Assembly (NCBI RefSeq): GCF_002752675.1
Contig: NZ_CP024608.1
Span: 2,170,001 to 2,234,000, forward strand
Origin: Massilia violaceinigra
GTDB taxonomy: Bacteria > Pseudomonadota > Gammaproteobacteria > Burkholderiales > Burkholderiaceae_D
Length of the DNA: 64,000 bases
Direction: 5' to 3'
Shown here: one piece after another, positions 20,356 to 31,079 of the stretch
How positions within the stretch are numbered: position 1 is the stretch's first letter
Layout of the letters: the number at the start of each line of letters is the position of its first letter
The notes under the pieces: generated by a model
Databases searched by the model: none
Told to the model about the DNA's origin: nothing
Seen by the model: only the letters and a program-made list of their open reading frames with translations
Program-made: the position numbers and the translations under genes

Positions 20356-21867
20356 ATGAAGAGCTTGATAAGGCACACAGTGCAGCGTCACCAGGCTAGT
20401 ACGTCGACCGCCGCCACCAATGACCGTGGAGGCGGCGGTCGGGTCAACATCGTGGACAATCGTGCCATTGCGGTGGCGCAACGCCGCCTTCAAGCAAGCA
20501 TCGCCGACAGCCCCCGCATGCGGGAACAGCATGCGCAACTGGCGCGCATGCGCGGGCCAGCCGTGCAACGCAAGAGTGACGGCGGCTTGCCCGAGCAATT
20601 GCAGTCCGGAATAGAACGCCTGTCAGGCCAGCCGATGGATGATGTGCGCGTGCACTACAACTCGAATCGCCCCGCACAGTTGCATGCCTTGGCCTACGCG
20701 CAGGGCAACGACATCCATCTCGCTGCTGGCCAGGAACGGCATTTACCGCACGAGGCCTGGCATGTGGTGCAACAAAAACAGGGGCGGGTCAGGCCCAGTT
20801 TTCAACTGATGGGAGAGTCGGTCAATGACGACGTTAGCCTGGAACGGGAAGCGGATGTCATGGGAGCCATGGCCGCCTCCGCCCGACTGCCAACGGTGCA
20901 GCGCCAACCGGATGCTTTGATGGGGCAGCAGGTCCGCATGGACGGTCAACTCGGGCGGCTCGCGCCGATGCGCGGTAGCGCCCCGCACTCGGCGCCGCTG
21001 CAAATGGTTACCCTTTGGGGCGTGCTCGGCGGCATGGGAGCGGCGGTAGCCGGCCTGGGCTTGGGCGCCGGCGCGCTCACAGCCTCGGCACTGGGCGTGG
21101 GTGCGGGTGCAGGCTTGGCGGTGGCGGCGGGCGGCCTGGGTCTGCTTGGCGCGGCCGTTGGCGGTGGTTTACACCGCGCGATGGCGAGTACCGCGAGCGA
21201 GGCCCCGCTAACGACACCGAAGCTATCGTCAAGTCAGAGCAATGAACTGGCCGCGCGACGTACCGGAAACAATATTCAGCCGCTTGATGTGCATTGGGAT
21301 GCAGCCCTCACGGACGAGGTTGCGGGACGCCGGCGCGAGCCCGACAGCTATCGACAATGGCAACCCGGCGCACCTGGTGCCGACGGACAGATCAACGATG
21401 CCGGCGGCCATCCTCTGGCACCGGGTCGCTATATTTATGTCGTTACCGTGCAAAATGAATTCCGCTATCTGCCCATGAAGGAGATGAGCAAGGAGCACTT
21501 CGACCAATACCGTACTCATTCCCAACTGTCAGGCAAACAAAAGGTCTTTGCCGCAGGCGCTTTCACTGTCAATGAAGACAACCTGGTCGCTTCGATCGAC
21601 AATGAGTCTGGCCACTACCAACCACCTGATATCGGTCATGCTGAATATGCGGCCGAACTGCTCAGGGCCATGGGTTTCAAGGGCGAAATGAGGGCGAGTA
21701 GTCATAACAGCAGCGGCGACCCGAAAGGACTTGCCTATGTCGGAAGCCAGGTCAAAGCCAATCTGCGGGCGTTGAAAACCTGGGTACCCGGCACCAAGAA
21801 AGCTGGTTGGGAATTCGGTTTTCCTGATATCGACGATCCAGCCATGAAGGCCAAAATGCCATTCTAA
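20356..21867 (+). CDS. DUF4157 (eCIS-core-like) protein with hydrophobic centre and unknown C-terminal domain
   Basis: 503 residues. The DUF4157 domain spans roughly residues 77-170: PEQLQSGIERLSGQPMDDVR, then HEAWHVVQQ with His132, Glu133 and His136 as an HExxH pair, then EREAD (163-167). This is the metallopeptidase-like core found in cargo of extracellular contractile injection systems and in polymorphic toxins. Residues 218-271 are a long Gly/Ala-rich hydrophobic stretch. The C-terminal 230 residues contain VFAAGAFTV and SIDNESGHYQPPDIGHAEYA and match nothing I can name. The ATG at 20356 follows AAAGGAA. Third-position bases look less GC-rich than neighbours, which may indicate transfer. 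No immunity or injection-system gene adjoins it. Confidence 0.75.
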   Translation: MKSLIRHTVQRHQASTSTAATNDRGGGGRVNIVDNRAIAVAQRRLQASIADSPRMREQHAQLARMRGPAVQRKSDGGLPEQLQSGIERLSGQPMDDVRVHYNSNRPAQLHALAYAQGNDIHLAAGQERHLPHEAWHVVQQKQGRVRPSFQLMGESVNDDVSLEREADVMGAMAASARLPTVQRQPDALMGQQVRMDGQLGRLAPMRGSAPHSAPLQMVTLWGVLGGMGAAVAGLGLGAGALTASALGVGAGAGLAVAAGGLGLLGAAVGGGLHRAMASTASEAPLTTPKLSSSQSNELAARRTGNNIQPLDVHWDAALTDEVAGRRREPDSYRQWQPGAPGADGQINDAGGHPLAPGRYIYVVTVQNEFRYLPMKEMSKEHFDQYRTHSQLSGKQKVFAAGAFTVNEDNLVASIDNESGHYQPPDIGHAEYAAELLRAMGFKGEMRASSHNSSGDPKGLAYVGSQVKANLRALKTWVPGTKKAGWEFGFPDIDDPAMKAKMPF

Positions 21868-22002
21868 GTGTGTGCGCGGACGGGCGCAGCCCGCCCCGCA
21901 TCAGCAGGACTTGCTCAAGTCCCGGTTTCGCTTCTCAAGAACGACGGCGAAGGATTCCTTCGCTTGCGGTGAGGACAGTGTCGCGTTGAACATGCCTCAA
22001 TG

Positions 22003-22039
22003 AAAACGGGCGGGCCCGGCTTGCGCCGGAACCCGCCCG
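22003..22039 (-). terminator. Terminator of the periplasmic repeat-protein gene
   Basis: CGGGCGGG (22007-22014) pairs with CCCGCCCG (22032-22039), with an inner CCGGC/GCCGG stem. On the minus strand the hairpin is followed by TTTT (22006-22003), just past the stop of the gene at 22061. Confidence 0.7.
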
Positions 22040-22060
22040 ATCAGACGGCAATGCCGTGAA

Positions 22061-23377
22061 TTACTTCGCTGCCACTGGCGCTGCCGTATCGGCCGGGCGC
22101 TTGAGCCACATGGTCCAGTAACGCGCCAAGTCGCCGATGCCATCGTTACCCTTGATGGTCTCGAACGTCTTGATCGCATCGTCCTTGCGGCCGGCCTTGA
22201 CGTACGCCATGCCCAGCTTGAGCTTGGCTTCTTCCGGACGCTTCAGGCCGCCCTTGGCGATACCTTTTTCGATGCGCTCGATGCCCTTGTCGAATTCGTC
22301 CATGGTCACGTAGGCGTAACCCAGATTCACGAGGCCCGTGCCGTCTTTCATCTTGGCAGCGCTGGCTTCGCCAGTGGCGATGTTCTTCGCGTCGTCGGCC
22401 GCGGCCTTGCTGACGCGGTCGCGCAGCGACTTGTGCTTGGCAGCATCCGCGCCAGTGCCCAGGACGTTGGCGGCGAAGCCGGCATCAACCGCCTTCTTTG
22501 CTTCGACCGGGAAGCCGGAGCGCACTGCCTCTTCAGCCATGTTGACATAGGTCTCGGCTTCCAGCTGTTTCAGCACGGTCGATTCCAGACGATACGCGTC
22601 GAGCAGCAGGCGCGAGTTGAAGCTGGTCTTGCCGTACATGCGGTGCAGCAGGTCCGCCCACAGGTCCTGGCTCGGGTAGGCCGCAATCAGCTTTTCCAGC
22701 GCGACCGTGTAGGCCGGCCAGTCTTTTTGCTTGCCGGCGATAGCGACCAGCAGGCGCAGATCGCCCTCTGCCGGTGGGGTGCCAGCCTTTTCCAGTTCGG
22801 CCAGGTGGGTCTGCGCTTCGGTCTTGGCCGTGGCCAGATCGTTATTCAGGTAGTAGGCACGCGACATCGAGGCACGCACGCGCGACGGCGAACCGCCCTC
22901 GGCGATGTAGCGCTTCATCCATTCGATCGCCTTCGTATAGTTCTTGGCGTTGTTTTGCAGATTGCCCATCGCCAGGATGAATTCCGGCTTGTCGACCGCC
23001 GGCGTGCTTGGCGAGTTGATGACCGCTTCGAGCGAGCTCATTGTCATCGCTTCGTTGCCGCTGGCAGAACCGAGCGAGAATTTCATGCGCTCGATGACGT
23101 AGTTTTCATACGGGGTGCGGTTGGCGTAGGCTTCCGCGGCAGTCAGTCTTTCCTGGACTTCAGCGAATTTCTTTCCGTCGATCAAGACCTTAACGGCGGC
23201 CGGGTCCAGCAGCTTGTACAGCTCCGGACGGACGGTTTCAGGTTTGGTTGGAGCGGCACTGGTCGCAGGCGTGGCTGGAGCGGATTGCGCGGTGGCGCTG
23301 GTCATCAGGGCGGGTGCGGCGTTCAGGCCGATGGCGGCCAAGATCAGACTGATACGAGCAAGACGAAACTGGGACAT
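22061..23377 (-). CDS. Exported tetratricopeptide-like repeat protein
   Basis: 438 residues. A signal peptide (MSQFRLARISLILAAIGLNA) is followed by an Ala/Pro/Thr linker and then helical repeats of TPR character throughout (YTKAIEWMKRYIAEGG, VNLGYAYVTMDEFDKGIERI, AKLKLGMAYVKAGRKDDAIK). Probably a periplasmic scaffold; function unknown. The start at 23377 has AAGGA seven bases upstream. A start eight codons earlier is possible but spoils the signal peptide. Confidence 0.75.
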   Translation of the reverse strand: MSQFRLARISLILAAIGLNAAPALMTSATAQSAPATPATSAAPTKPETVRPELYKLLDPAAVKVLIDGKKFAEVQERLTAAEAYANRTPYENYVIERMKFSLGSASGNEAMTMSSLEAVINSPSTPAVDKPEFILAMGNLQNNAKNYTKAIEWMKRYIAEGGSPSRVRASMSRAYYLNNDLATAKTEAQTHLAELEKAGTPPAEGDLRLLVAIAGKQKDWPAYTVALEKLIAAYPSQDLWADLLHRMYGKTSFNSRLLLDAYRLESTVLKQLEAETYVNMAEEAVRSGFPVEAKKAVDAGFAANVLGTGADAAKHKSLRDRVSKAAADDAKNIATGEASAAKMKDGTGLVNLGYAYVTMDEFDKGIERIEKGIAKGGLKRPEEAKLKLGMAYVKAGRKDDAIKTFETIKGNDGIGDLARYWTMWLKRPADTAAPVAAK

Positions 23378-23549
23378 GGAAAATCCTTCAATCAAAGACA
23401 TAAAGACAGCCTGACGCTATAACGCATCAGCCCGCCGAACCGTGGACACGTAGCCTACATGGGCGTCGTCCGGTTGGTGCGAATTTCGGACGAAGCGCAT
23501 ATTGTTACATAAACTTCATTTTTGCACGCTGATTTCCGTGCGGACCGGT

Positions 23550-24656
<1,107 letters not shown>

Positions 24657-24658
24657 GC

Positions 24659-25975
24659 TTAGAGCGCCGTCGACGGCTTGGCGGCCGCCAGTTCGGCCTG
24701 CTGGCGTTCGCTGGCGCTCATCGGAATGATTTGCGACAGGATCGCCACCGGCACCGCGGCCGCCAGCACCCACAGGAAGAAGTTCTGGTATCCGAGCGCG
24801 ATCTGGATGTCGCCGCTGACCCATTTGAACAGCGAGAAGCCCAGCTGCATGATCCCGGTCGCGAACGCGTAGTGCGCGGTCTGGTATTTGCCCGGCGCGA
24901 CCACCTGCATCATGTACAGAATCAGGCCGACGAAGCCGAAGCCGTAGCCGAACATCTCCACGCTGAGCGCCGCGCCGATCAGGGTCAGGTCGGTCGGCCG
25001 GGCGGTCGCCAGGAAGTAGAACACCAGGTTGGGCAGGTTCACCGCCAGGATCAGCGCCAGGATGGCGCGCTTGAGGCCCAGCCACGAGGTGAAATAGCCG
25101 CCCGCGATACTGCCGATGACGAAGGCGACGGTGCCGGCGGTGCCGTACACGGCGCCCACTTCGGTGGTGCTCAGTCCCAGCCCGCCCAGCTCGCGCGCCT
25201 CGCGCAGGAACAGCGGGCCGATGGTCTGCACCTGCGCTTCGCCCGCGCGGAACAGGATGATGAACAGGACCGATACCCAGATCCCCGGCTTTTTGAAAAA
25301 GTCGATGATCACTTCCTTGAGCGTGCGTGCGATCGCCTGCGCCGTGATGTCGGCGCTGGCCGGGTTCTTCGCCAGCGGCAGCGCCCAGCCGTTGTACAGG
25401 CCGAGCATGATCATCATCGCCGCCAGGATGCAGAACACGATGGTCCAGGCCGAGGCCACGCCCATGGTTTTCTCGAAGTACCCGGCCAGCAGCAGCAGGC
25501 CGCCGGCCGAAATGAAGCGGCCGGCATTGAAGAAGGTGCCGGTCCAGCCGGCGTAGGCCGCCTGTTCCTTCTGCGTCAGGCTGGAGATGTACAAGCCGTC
25601 GCAGGCCACGTCGTGGGTGGCCGAGGAGATGGCGACCAGCGTGAGCATGACGACGCAGGCCGCAAACCAGAACGGCATGTGCAGCGCCACCGCCACCAGG
25701 CCGAGGCAGGCGCCCCCGATCAGCTGGAAGCTGACCACGATGATCTTCTTGCTGCTCGCCAGTTCGAGGAAGGGACTCCACAGCGGCTTGAAGATCCATG
25801 CCGACATGATGGCCGCGGTCCAGTGGGCGATGTCGTCGTTGGCCACGCCCATGCTCTTGAACATCTGGCCGGCCACCAGTGCGACCGCGAAAAAGGGCAG
25901 GCCCTGCGCGAAGTACAGGCTGGGCACCCAGGTCAGCGGGCTGCGGTCTTTTTTAGTTGTTTTCGTGAGATCCAT
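24659..25975 (-). CDS. MFS transporter, AmpG-like
   Basis: Twelve-helix major facilitator protein, 438 residues. The opening (LTWVPSLYFAQGLPFFAVAL) and the ATHDVACDGLYI stretch resemble the AmpG/PAT branch, whose best-known member imports GlcNAc-anhydromuropeptides. The ATG at 25975 is preferred because AAGGA (25985-25981) lies five bases upstream, whereas that sequence overlaps the ATG at 25981. Its position inside a GlcNAc ABC operon suggests a GlcNAc-containing substrate such as free GlcNAc or an anhydro-disaccharide; this is inference. Confidence 0.85.
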   Translation of the reverse strand: MDLTKTTKKDRSPLTWVPSLYFAQGLPFFAVALVAGQMFKSMGVANDDIAHWTAAIMSAWIFKPLWSPFLELASSKKIIVVSFQLIGGACLGLVAVALHMPFWFAACVVMLTLVAISSATHDVACDGLYISSLTQKEQAAYAGWTGTFFNAGRFISAGGLLLLAGYFEKTMGVASAWTIVFCILAAMMIMLGLYNGWALPLAKNPASADITAQAIARTLKEVIIDFFKKPGIWVSVLFIILFRAGEAQVQTIGPLFLREARELGGLGLSTTEVGAVYGTAGTVAFVIGSIAGGYFTSWLGLKRAILALILAVNLPNLVFYFLATARPTDLTLIGAALSVEMFGYGFGFVGLILYMMQVVAPGKYQTAHYAFATGIMQLGFSLFKWVSGDIQIALGYQNFFLWVLAAAVPVAILSQIIPMSASERQQAELAAAKPSTAL

Positions 25976-26006
25976 CGACATCCTTGGGTGGGGTTTCTTA
26001 ACAGCG

Positions 26007-26825
26007 TTACTTGACTGCGCCGTCCATGCCGCGCATGAAGAAGCGCTGCGTGAACAGGAAGGCGGCCAGCGTGGGCAGGATCGTCAGCACGGTGCCGGCG
26101 GCGATCACGCGGGTACTGCTGCCGAAGGTGCCGCGCAAATACAGCACGCCCACCGACAGCGGAAATTCATCGGGCTTGCTCATCACGATCGAGGGCCAGA
26201 TGTACTCGTTCCAGGCTTCGACCGCGGTCAGGATGCCGACCGTGGCCAGCCACGGCGCGATCAGCGGCAGCATGATCTTGCTGAAGATGATCCACTCCGA
26301 GGCGCCGTCGACGCGGGCGGCATCGATCAGGTCTTGCGGCACTTCTTCAAAAGCCTGCTTGAGCAGCAAAATGGCCACTGCCGTGACCACGTTGGGCAGA
26401 ATCACGCCGGTGTAGGTGTCCACCAGCGACAGCTTGGTGACGGTGATGAAGTTCACCAGGAAGTTCACCTCCGACGGCAGCACCAGCGTTGCGAGGATCA
26501 CGCCGAACACCAGTTTGCGGCCGCGGAAGTGCATGCGCGCCAGCGGATAGGCCGCCATCGAACACAGTGCCAGCTTCCAGAACACGGTGCACACGGCGAT
26601 CAGCACCGAGTTCTTGAAAAAGGCGAGAATCGGAATCGCGCGAAACACCTCCGCGAAGTTTTCCAGCGACGGCGCGCGTGGCCAGAACGTCGGCGGAAAG
26701 GCGAACACATTGCCTTCGGTCGATATCGCCGTGACCAGCGTCCACCAGAACGGGAACACGCACACCACGGCCAGCACGCACAGGATCAGGTAATGGCCGA
26801 ACGTGGCCAGCGAACGCGCGCGCAT
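26007..26825 (-). CDS. Carbohydrate ABC transporter permease (MalG type)
   Basis: Inner-membrane permease, 272 residues with about six helices. The EAA loop is visible as DLIDAARVDGASEWIIFSKI followed by MLPLI, and the C-terminus RFFMRGMDGAVK is typical of MalG/LacG-like subunits. Its start codon shares a base with the stop of the upstream permease gene (TGATG), showing translational coupling. Pairs with the MalF-type permease and the binding protein. Confidence 0.93.
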   Translation of the reverse strand: MRARSLATFGHYLILCVLAVVCVFPFWWTLVTAISTEGNVFAFPPTFWPRAPSLENFAEVFRAIPILAFFKNSVLIAVCTVFWKLALCSMAAYPLARMHFRGRKLVFGVILATLVLPSEVNFLVNFITVTKLSLVDTYTGVILPNVVTAVAILLLKQAFEEVPQDLIDAARVDGASEWIIFSKIMLPLIAPWLATVGILTAVEAWNEYIWPSIVMSKPDEFPLSVGVLYLRGTFGSSTRVIAAGTVLTILPTLAAFLFTQRFFMRGMDGAVK

Positions 26826-27691
26826 CAGCGGTGCTTCGGTTTGAGGTAGCGCAGGCACACCAGCGCGATACCGATACAGATGCTCGACACCACCAGGCTG
26901 GCGGCGAGCGCGCGCGGCAGCTTGAGGTGCTTGAGGCCCTGGTCGTAGGCGTAGTACAGGGCGGTAAAGGTCGAATTCATCGGCCCGCCCTGGGTCAGTA
27001 CGTCCACTTCCTGATAGGCCTTCAGCGCGGCCAGCACCGACAGGATCGTGCACACGGCAATGGTGGGGCGCAGCATCGGCACGGTGATCTTCCAGAACTG
27101 CTGCCAGCGGTTGGCGCCATCGAGCATGGCCGCTTCCTGCATGTCGGCGGGGATGGCCTGCAGCGCCGCCAGGTACATCACCATGTACCAGCCAAGGCCG
27201 CGCCACAGGGTGACGAACATGACGGCGAACAGCGCCAGGGTGTCGTCGGTCAGCCAGCCGATGGGCGCGTTCGCCAGGTGCAGCTGCATGAAGACGTAAT
27301 TGAGCGTGCCCTGTTCGTGGAACATGAAGCCCCACATGATGCCGACCACCGACACCGTGGTCACTACCGGCACGTAGAAGGCGGCGCGGAACCAGCGGAT
27401 GCCGGGCAGCTGGTTATTGACCAGCACCGCCAGCGCGATCGCGCCGATCTGCACGAACGGCACCATCACCATAAACAGCAGCGAGTTTTTCAGGCCCGTG
27501 ACGAACATCTCGTTATCGAAGATGTAGCGGAAGTTGTCAAACCCGACGAACGACGTTGGCCGTATCAGGCTGTAATCGGTGAACGCGAGGAAGGAGCCGT
27601 AAGCCACCGGCCAGAACGAAAACACGGCCAGCAGCACCAGTGCCGGTGCCAGGAACATCCATGCCTGCAGGGTGTGGCGCCGTGTACTCAT
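26825..27691 (-). CDS. Carbohydrate ABC transporter permease (MalF type)
   Basis: Inner-membrane permease, 288 residues. Starts with the characteristic QAWMFLAPALVLLAVFSFWP and contains the EAA loop (DMQEAAMLDGANRWQQFWKI) and LTQGGPMNSTFTALYYAYDQ, conserved in MalF/LacF-type sugar permeases. Start overlaps the stop of the binding-protein gene (TAATG). Likely GlcNAc or chitobiose import, by context. Confidence 0.93.
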   Translation of the reverse strand: MSTRRHTLQAWMFLAPALVLLAVFSFWPVAYGSFLAFTDYSLIRPTSFVGFDNFRYIFDNEMFVTGLKNSLLFMVMVPFVQIGAIALAVLVNNQLPGIRWFRAAFYVPVVTTVSVVGIMWGFMFHEQGTLNYVFMQLHLANAPIGWLTDDTLALFAVMFVTLWRGLGWYMVMYLAALQAIPADMQEAAMLDGANRWQQFWKITVPMLRPTIAVCTILSVLAALKAYQEVDVLTQGGPMNSTFTALYYAYDQGLKHLKLPRALAASLVVSSICIGIALVCLRYLKPKHR

Positions 27692-28947
27692 TAATGCAAC
27701 CTCTGTTTGGACAGCTTCTTGTTCCAGATCGCCACGGCCTGGTCGAGCGCCTGCTGCACGTCCTGCTTGCCGGTGACGCCCGCTTCGACCGCCTTGACCA
27801 GCGAGCGGCGAAGTTCGTCGTAATCGTCGATACCGGCCACGTACAGGGTGTGCGAATGGGCCATCGAGCGCGCGCCAGCTTCCACGGCCTTTTCGGCCGC
27901 GCCGGCGTTGGCCGGCAGCGCCAGGAAGTAAGGATCGGCAGCCGCCCTGACGGTGGTGGGGAACACGCTGGCCTGCTTGGCAAAGGCCAGCTGGTTGGCG
28001 TCGCCCGTCAGGTACAGCGCGAACTTGCCGACCGCTGGAAGCAGCTTCGCGTCCACGCTTTTGGGTATCGCGAAATGAATCAGCCAGCCGCCATCGGCAA
28101 TGCCGGTCGGGCCGAGCGGCGCCGGCGCCACGCTGGTGATGGCGTAGATCTCTTTCGCGTCGTTCTGGATGCGTTTGAGTGCCGTCGGTGGTGCCAGCAG
28201 CATGCCCAGGCGCCCGCCCTTGTAGGCGTCGACCACGGCGGGAAAGTTATCTTCGGCGAACAGGCTTTCCTTGAGCAGGCCGCCGGCCTTGTAGGTCGCG
28301 GCGAGTTTTTGCACCAGCGCCACGTGCTGCTCCGAATTGAACACCGCCTTGCCATCCTTGATGACGGCCAGGCCCTGCCACATGAACAGGCCATCGATTT
28401 TCGACAGCGCCGGGGCGATGCCGGCCTTGCCGGTGCGCGCGGCGATCTGGCGCGCGAAGGCAAGCTGCTCGTCGAAGCTTTGCGGGCCGCGCGTCAGACC
28501 CGCGTCCTTGAAGATCGTCTGGTTGTAGGCGATCACGGCGACGTTGCTGTACATCGGGAAGCCGTAGGTCTTGCCCTTGAAGCGCAGGTCTTCCAGGGTG
28601 CTGGGAATGTAGCTGGCTTTGGATGCGCCGAGCAGGGCGTCGACGGGCGTGAGCAGTTCGTCGCGCGCGTATTCGTCGGCCCAGGGCACGTTCAGGTTGA
28701 CCAGCGCCGGCGGCGTGCCGGCCACGATGCGCGTGACCAGCTTGGTCTGGATGACATCCCACGGAAAATCGATCCATTCGATCTTCACGCCCGGATTGGC
28801 AGCCTCGTAATTGCGCGCCACCGATTCGAAAAACGGCGTGAACTTGGGCTTCATGCTGAAGGTCCAGAACTCGATTTTCGTCTCGGCGGCGGCCGCCGAA
28901 GCCGCCAGCCCCAGTGCCATCAATGCCGTCAGTAGTATCGTTTTCAT
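27691..28947 (-). CDS. Extracellular sugar-binding protein of ABC importer
   Basis: Periplasmic solute-binding protein, 418 residues. It has a clear signal peptide (MKTILLTALMALGLAASAAA), the family-1 opening KIEFWTFSMKPKF, and sugar-contact type regions (GFPMYSNVAVIAYNQTIFKD). It belongs to the NgcE/MsmE-like group by appearance. Immediately upstream lie nagB-II and nagA, so the ligand is probably GlcNAc or a chitin oligomer. The gene follows nagB-II by 16 bases. Confidence 0.92.
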   Translation of the reverse strand: MKTILLTALMALGLAASAAAAETKIEFWTFSMKPKFTPFFESVARNYEAANPGVKIEWIDFPWDVIQTKLVTRIVAGTPPALVNLNVPWADEYARDELLTPVDALLGASKASYIPSTLEDLRFKGKTYGFPMYSNVAVIAYNQTIFKDAGLTRGPQSFDEQLAFARQIAARTGKAGIAPALSKIDGLFMWQGLAVIKDGKAVFNSEQHVALVQKLAATYKAGGLLKESLFAEDNFPAVVDAYKGGRLGMLLAPPTALKRIQNDAKEIYAITSVAPAPLGPTGIADGGWLIHFAIPKSVDAKLLPAVGKFALYLTGDANQLAFAKQASVFPTTVRAAADPYFLALPANAGAAEKAVEAGARSMAHSHTLYVAGIDDYDELRRSLVKAVEAGVTGKQDVQQALDQAVAIWNKKLSKQRLH

Positions 28948-28963
28948 TGATGGCGCAGTCGCG

Positions 28964-29986
28964 TCAGTTGGTCTTGGTGACTTTGCTGAGGTGGCGCGGA
29001 CGGTCCGGGTCCATGCCGCGCGCTTTCGACAGTTGCGCCGCCATCACATAGAACGCCTGCACGGCGACGATCGGGTCGAGGTCCGGGGTGGCGGCGGTCG
29101 GCAAGGTCAGGTCGCGCTCGGGCACGTCGGCGGGCGCGGCCAGCAGCACGCGCGCGCCGCGGGTGCGCATTTCGGCTGCCAGCGCAATCAGGCCGACCTG
29201 GGTCGGTCCGCGCGTTGCGAAAATCAGCAGCGGGTAGCCGTCTTCGATCAAGGCCATCGGGCCGTGCTTGATTTCGGCGCCGCTGAAGGCTTCCGCCTGC
29301 AGGGCCGAGGTTTCCTTGAACTTGAGCGCCGATTCGAGCGCGATCGGAAAACTGATGCCGCGTCCGACCACCATGATGTTGCGGGCCGGCGTGAGCACTT
29401 CCAGCGCCGGCGACCAGTCCACCTCGGTGGCGCGGCGCAATGCCTCGGGCAGGGCGGCCAGTCCTTCGGTCAGTTCCGGGTCGTTCTGCCACTGCGCGAC
29501 AAGGCGCGCGCCGGCTACCAGGCTGGTGATGAAGCTCTTGGTGGCAGCCACGCTCTGTTCTTTACCTGCGCGCAGCGGCATTGCCCATTCGGCGGCGGCG
29601 GCCAGGGGCGAATCGATATCGTTGACCAGCGCGATGGTGGTAGCGCCACCGTCGCGGAAGTAGCGGATCGGTTCAACCACGTCCGGGCTCTGGCCCGATT
29701 GCGAAATGGCGATGGTGAGCGTGTCGCGCGTGACCAGCGGTGACTTGTACAAGGTCACCAGCGACATCGGCAGGGACGCGACGATGCGGCCCATGCGCGC
29801 CATGATCAGGTAGGCGCAGTAATTGGCGGCGTGGTCGGAACTGCCACGCGCCACCGTCAGCGCGGTGTTGAAGGTGGTGGTCCTCAGCTTGCGGCCCAGT
29901 TCCGCGTAGCGTTCGACGTCGTTTTCCAGTTGCAGGGCGACGCAGTCGGCGGCGGACATGGCTTCTTTAAGCATCAGTGAGGTCAC
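28964..29986 (-). CDS. nagB-II: Glucosamine-6-phosphate deaminase, SIS-domain type (NagB-II)
   Basis: Converts glucosamine-6-phosphate to fructose-6-phosphate and ammonia. The 340-residue protein has two SIS domains, like the isomerase half of GlmS but without the glutaminase domain: RGSSDHAANYCAYLI, SQSGQSPDVVEPI, GRGISFPIALESALKFKETS, AEIKHGPMALI and the C-terminal DPDRPRHLSKVTKT. This is the non-homologous NagB-II replacement for NagB. GTG start at 29986 with AGGAG six bases upstream, overlapping nagA by 20 bases; an ATG at 29974 is the alternative. Confidence 0.9.
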   Translation of the reverse strand: MTSLMLKEAMSAADCVALQLENDVERYAELGRKLRTTTFNTALTVARGSSDHAANYCAYLIMARMGRIVASLPMSLVTLYKSPLVTRDTLTIAISQSGQSPDVVEPIRYFRDGGATTIALVNDIDSPLAAAAEWAMPLRAGKEQSVAATKSFITSLVAGARLVAQWQNDPELTEGLAALPEALRRATEVDWSPALEVLTPARNIMVVGRGISFPIALESALKFKETSALQAEAFSGAEIKHGPMALIEDGYPLLIFATRGPTQVGLIALAAEMRTRGARVLLAAPADVPERDLTLPTAATPDLDPIVAVQAFYVMAAQLSKARGMDPDRPRHLSKVTKTN

Positions 29987-31079
29987 ACTTTTCTCCTTCG
30001 ATATAGACAGCTTTGATTTTCAGGTCGCGGTCCAGGACCACCATGTCGGCAAAGGTGCCCGGCGCCAGGCGTCCGCGTTCGGTTTCGCCGAGGTAGTCGG
30101 CGGCGTAGGTCGACACCCGGTGCGAGGCGTCTTCCAGCGACAGGCCCAGGCTCACCAGGTTGCGCAGCGCCTGGTCCATCGTCAGCGTGCTGCCGGCCAG
30201 GGTGCCGTCGGGCAGGCGCACGCCGCCCATGCATTTCTGCACGCTGTGGCGGCCAAGCTTGTAGTCGCCGTCGGGCATGCCGGTGGCGGCGGTGGAATCG
30301 GTGACGCAGTACAGGTGCGGGATCGAACGCAGCGCCACCTTGATGGCCCCCGGGTGCACGTGCAGCAGGTCGGGAATCAGTTCGGCGTACTGCGCATGCG
30401 CCAGCGCCGCGCCAACCATGCCCGGCTCGCGGTGATGCAGGCCGCTCATGGCGTTGAACAGGTGCGTGAAACCGGCCGCGCCGTGCTCCAGCGCGGCCAC
30501 GCCATCTTCGTACGAACCGAGCGTGTGCCCGATCTGCACGCGGATGCCGGCGTTACTGAGTTCGCGCACCAGGTTCAGGTGGCCGGCGATTTCCGGCGCC
30601 ACGGTAATGAGGCGCATCGGCGCATAGCTGCCCAGCTGCTGCACTTCGGCCAGGGTGGCGGCGCGCGCGTAGTTCGGCTGCGCTCCCAGCTTGCCGGAGT
30701 TGATGTACGGGCCTTCCAGATGCACGCCGAGAATGCGCGCCGCGCCTTGGCGGCGCGCGGCGCAGGCGGCGCCGATGGCTTTGAGCGCGGCGGTGATTTC
30801 GTGCGGCGGCGCGGTCATGGTGGTGGCCAGCAGGCAGGTGGTGCCATGCTTTGCATGCATGGCGGCGATCACGTGGGGCGCGTCGCCGGCCTCCATGATG
30901 TCCTTGCCGCCACCGCCATGCACGTGCAGGTCGATGAAGCCGGGGATGATGTAGTCGTCGCCGTTGACGGATGGATCGACCGCGCCGCCGCTGATGCTGG
31001 TCACGCGTTCGCCGAAGCTGATCGCGCCGTTGATCCAGCCGCTGGTGGTCAGGATATTGCCCTTGATTGCATCGCTCAT
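29967..31079 (-). CDS. nagA: N-acetylglucosamine-6-phosphate deacetylase
   Basis: Removes acetate from GlcNAc-6-phosphate. The 370-residue amidohydrolase has the metal motif DLHVHGGGG (His52, His54), HLEGPYIN, the GHTLG and HLFNAMSGLHHREPG stretches, and VTDSTAATGMPDG with the catalytic Asp. Start overlaps the GntR stop (ATGA), and its 3' end overlaps nagB-II, so kinase, regulator, deacetylase and deaminase are translationally linked. Confidence 0.95.
   Translation of the reverse strand: MSDAIKGNILTTSGWINGAISFGERVTSISGGAVDPSVNGDDYIIPGFIDLHVHGGGGKDIMEAGDAPHVIAAMHAKHGTTCLLATTMTAPPHEITAALKAIGAACAARRQGAARILGVHLEGPYINSGKLGAQPNYARAATLAEVQQLGSYAPMRLITVAPEIAGHLNLVRELSNAGIRVQIGHTLGSYEDGVAALEHGAAGFTHLFNAMSGLHHREPGMVGAALAHAQYAELIPDLLHVHPGAIKVALRSIPHLYCVTDSTAATGMPDGDYKLGRHSVQKCMGGVRLPDGTLAGSTLTMDQALRNLVSLGLSLEDASHRVSTYAADYLGETERGRLAPGTFADMVVLDRDLKIKAVYIEGEKCDLTDA

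Noticed and set aside
24731..26849. Long open frames on the plus strand opposite the nag operon
   Set aside because: They are His/Arg/Gln-rich antisense shadows of the ABC and MFS genes, typical of GC-rich DNA, with no family resemblance or ribosome-binding sites.
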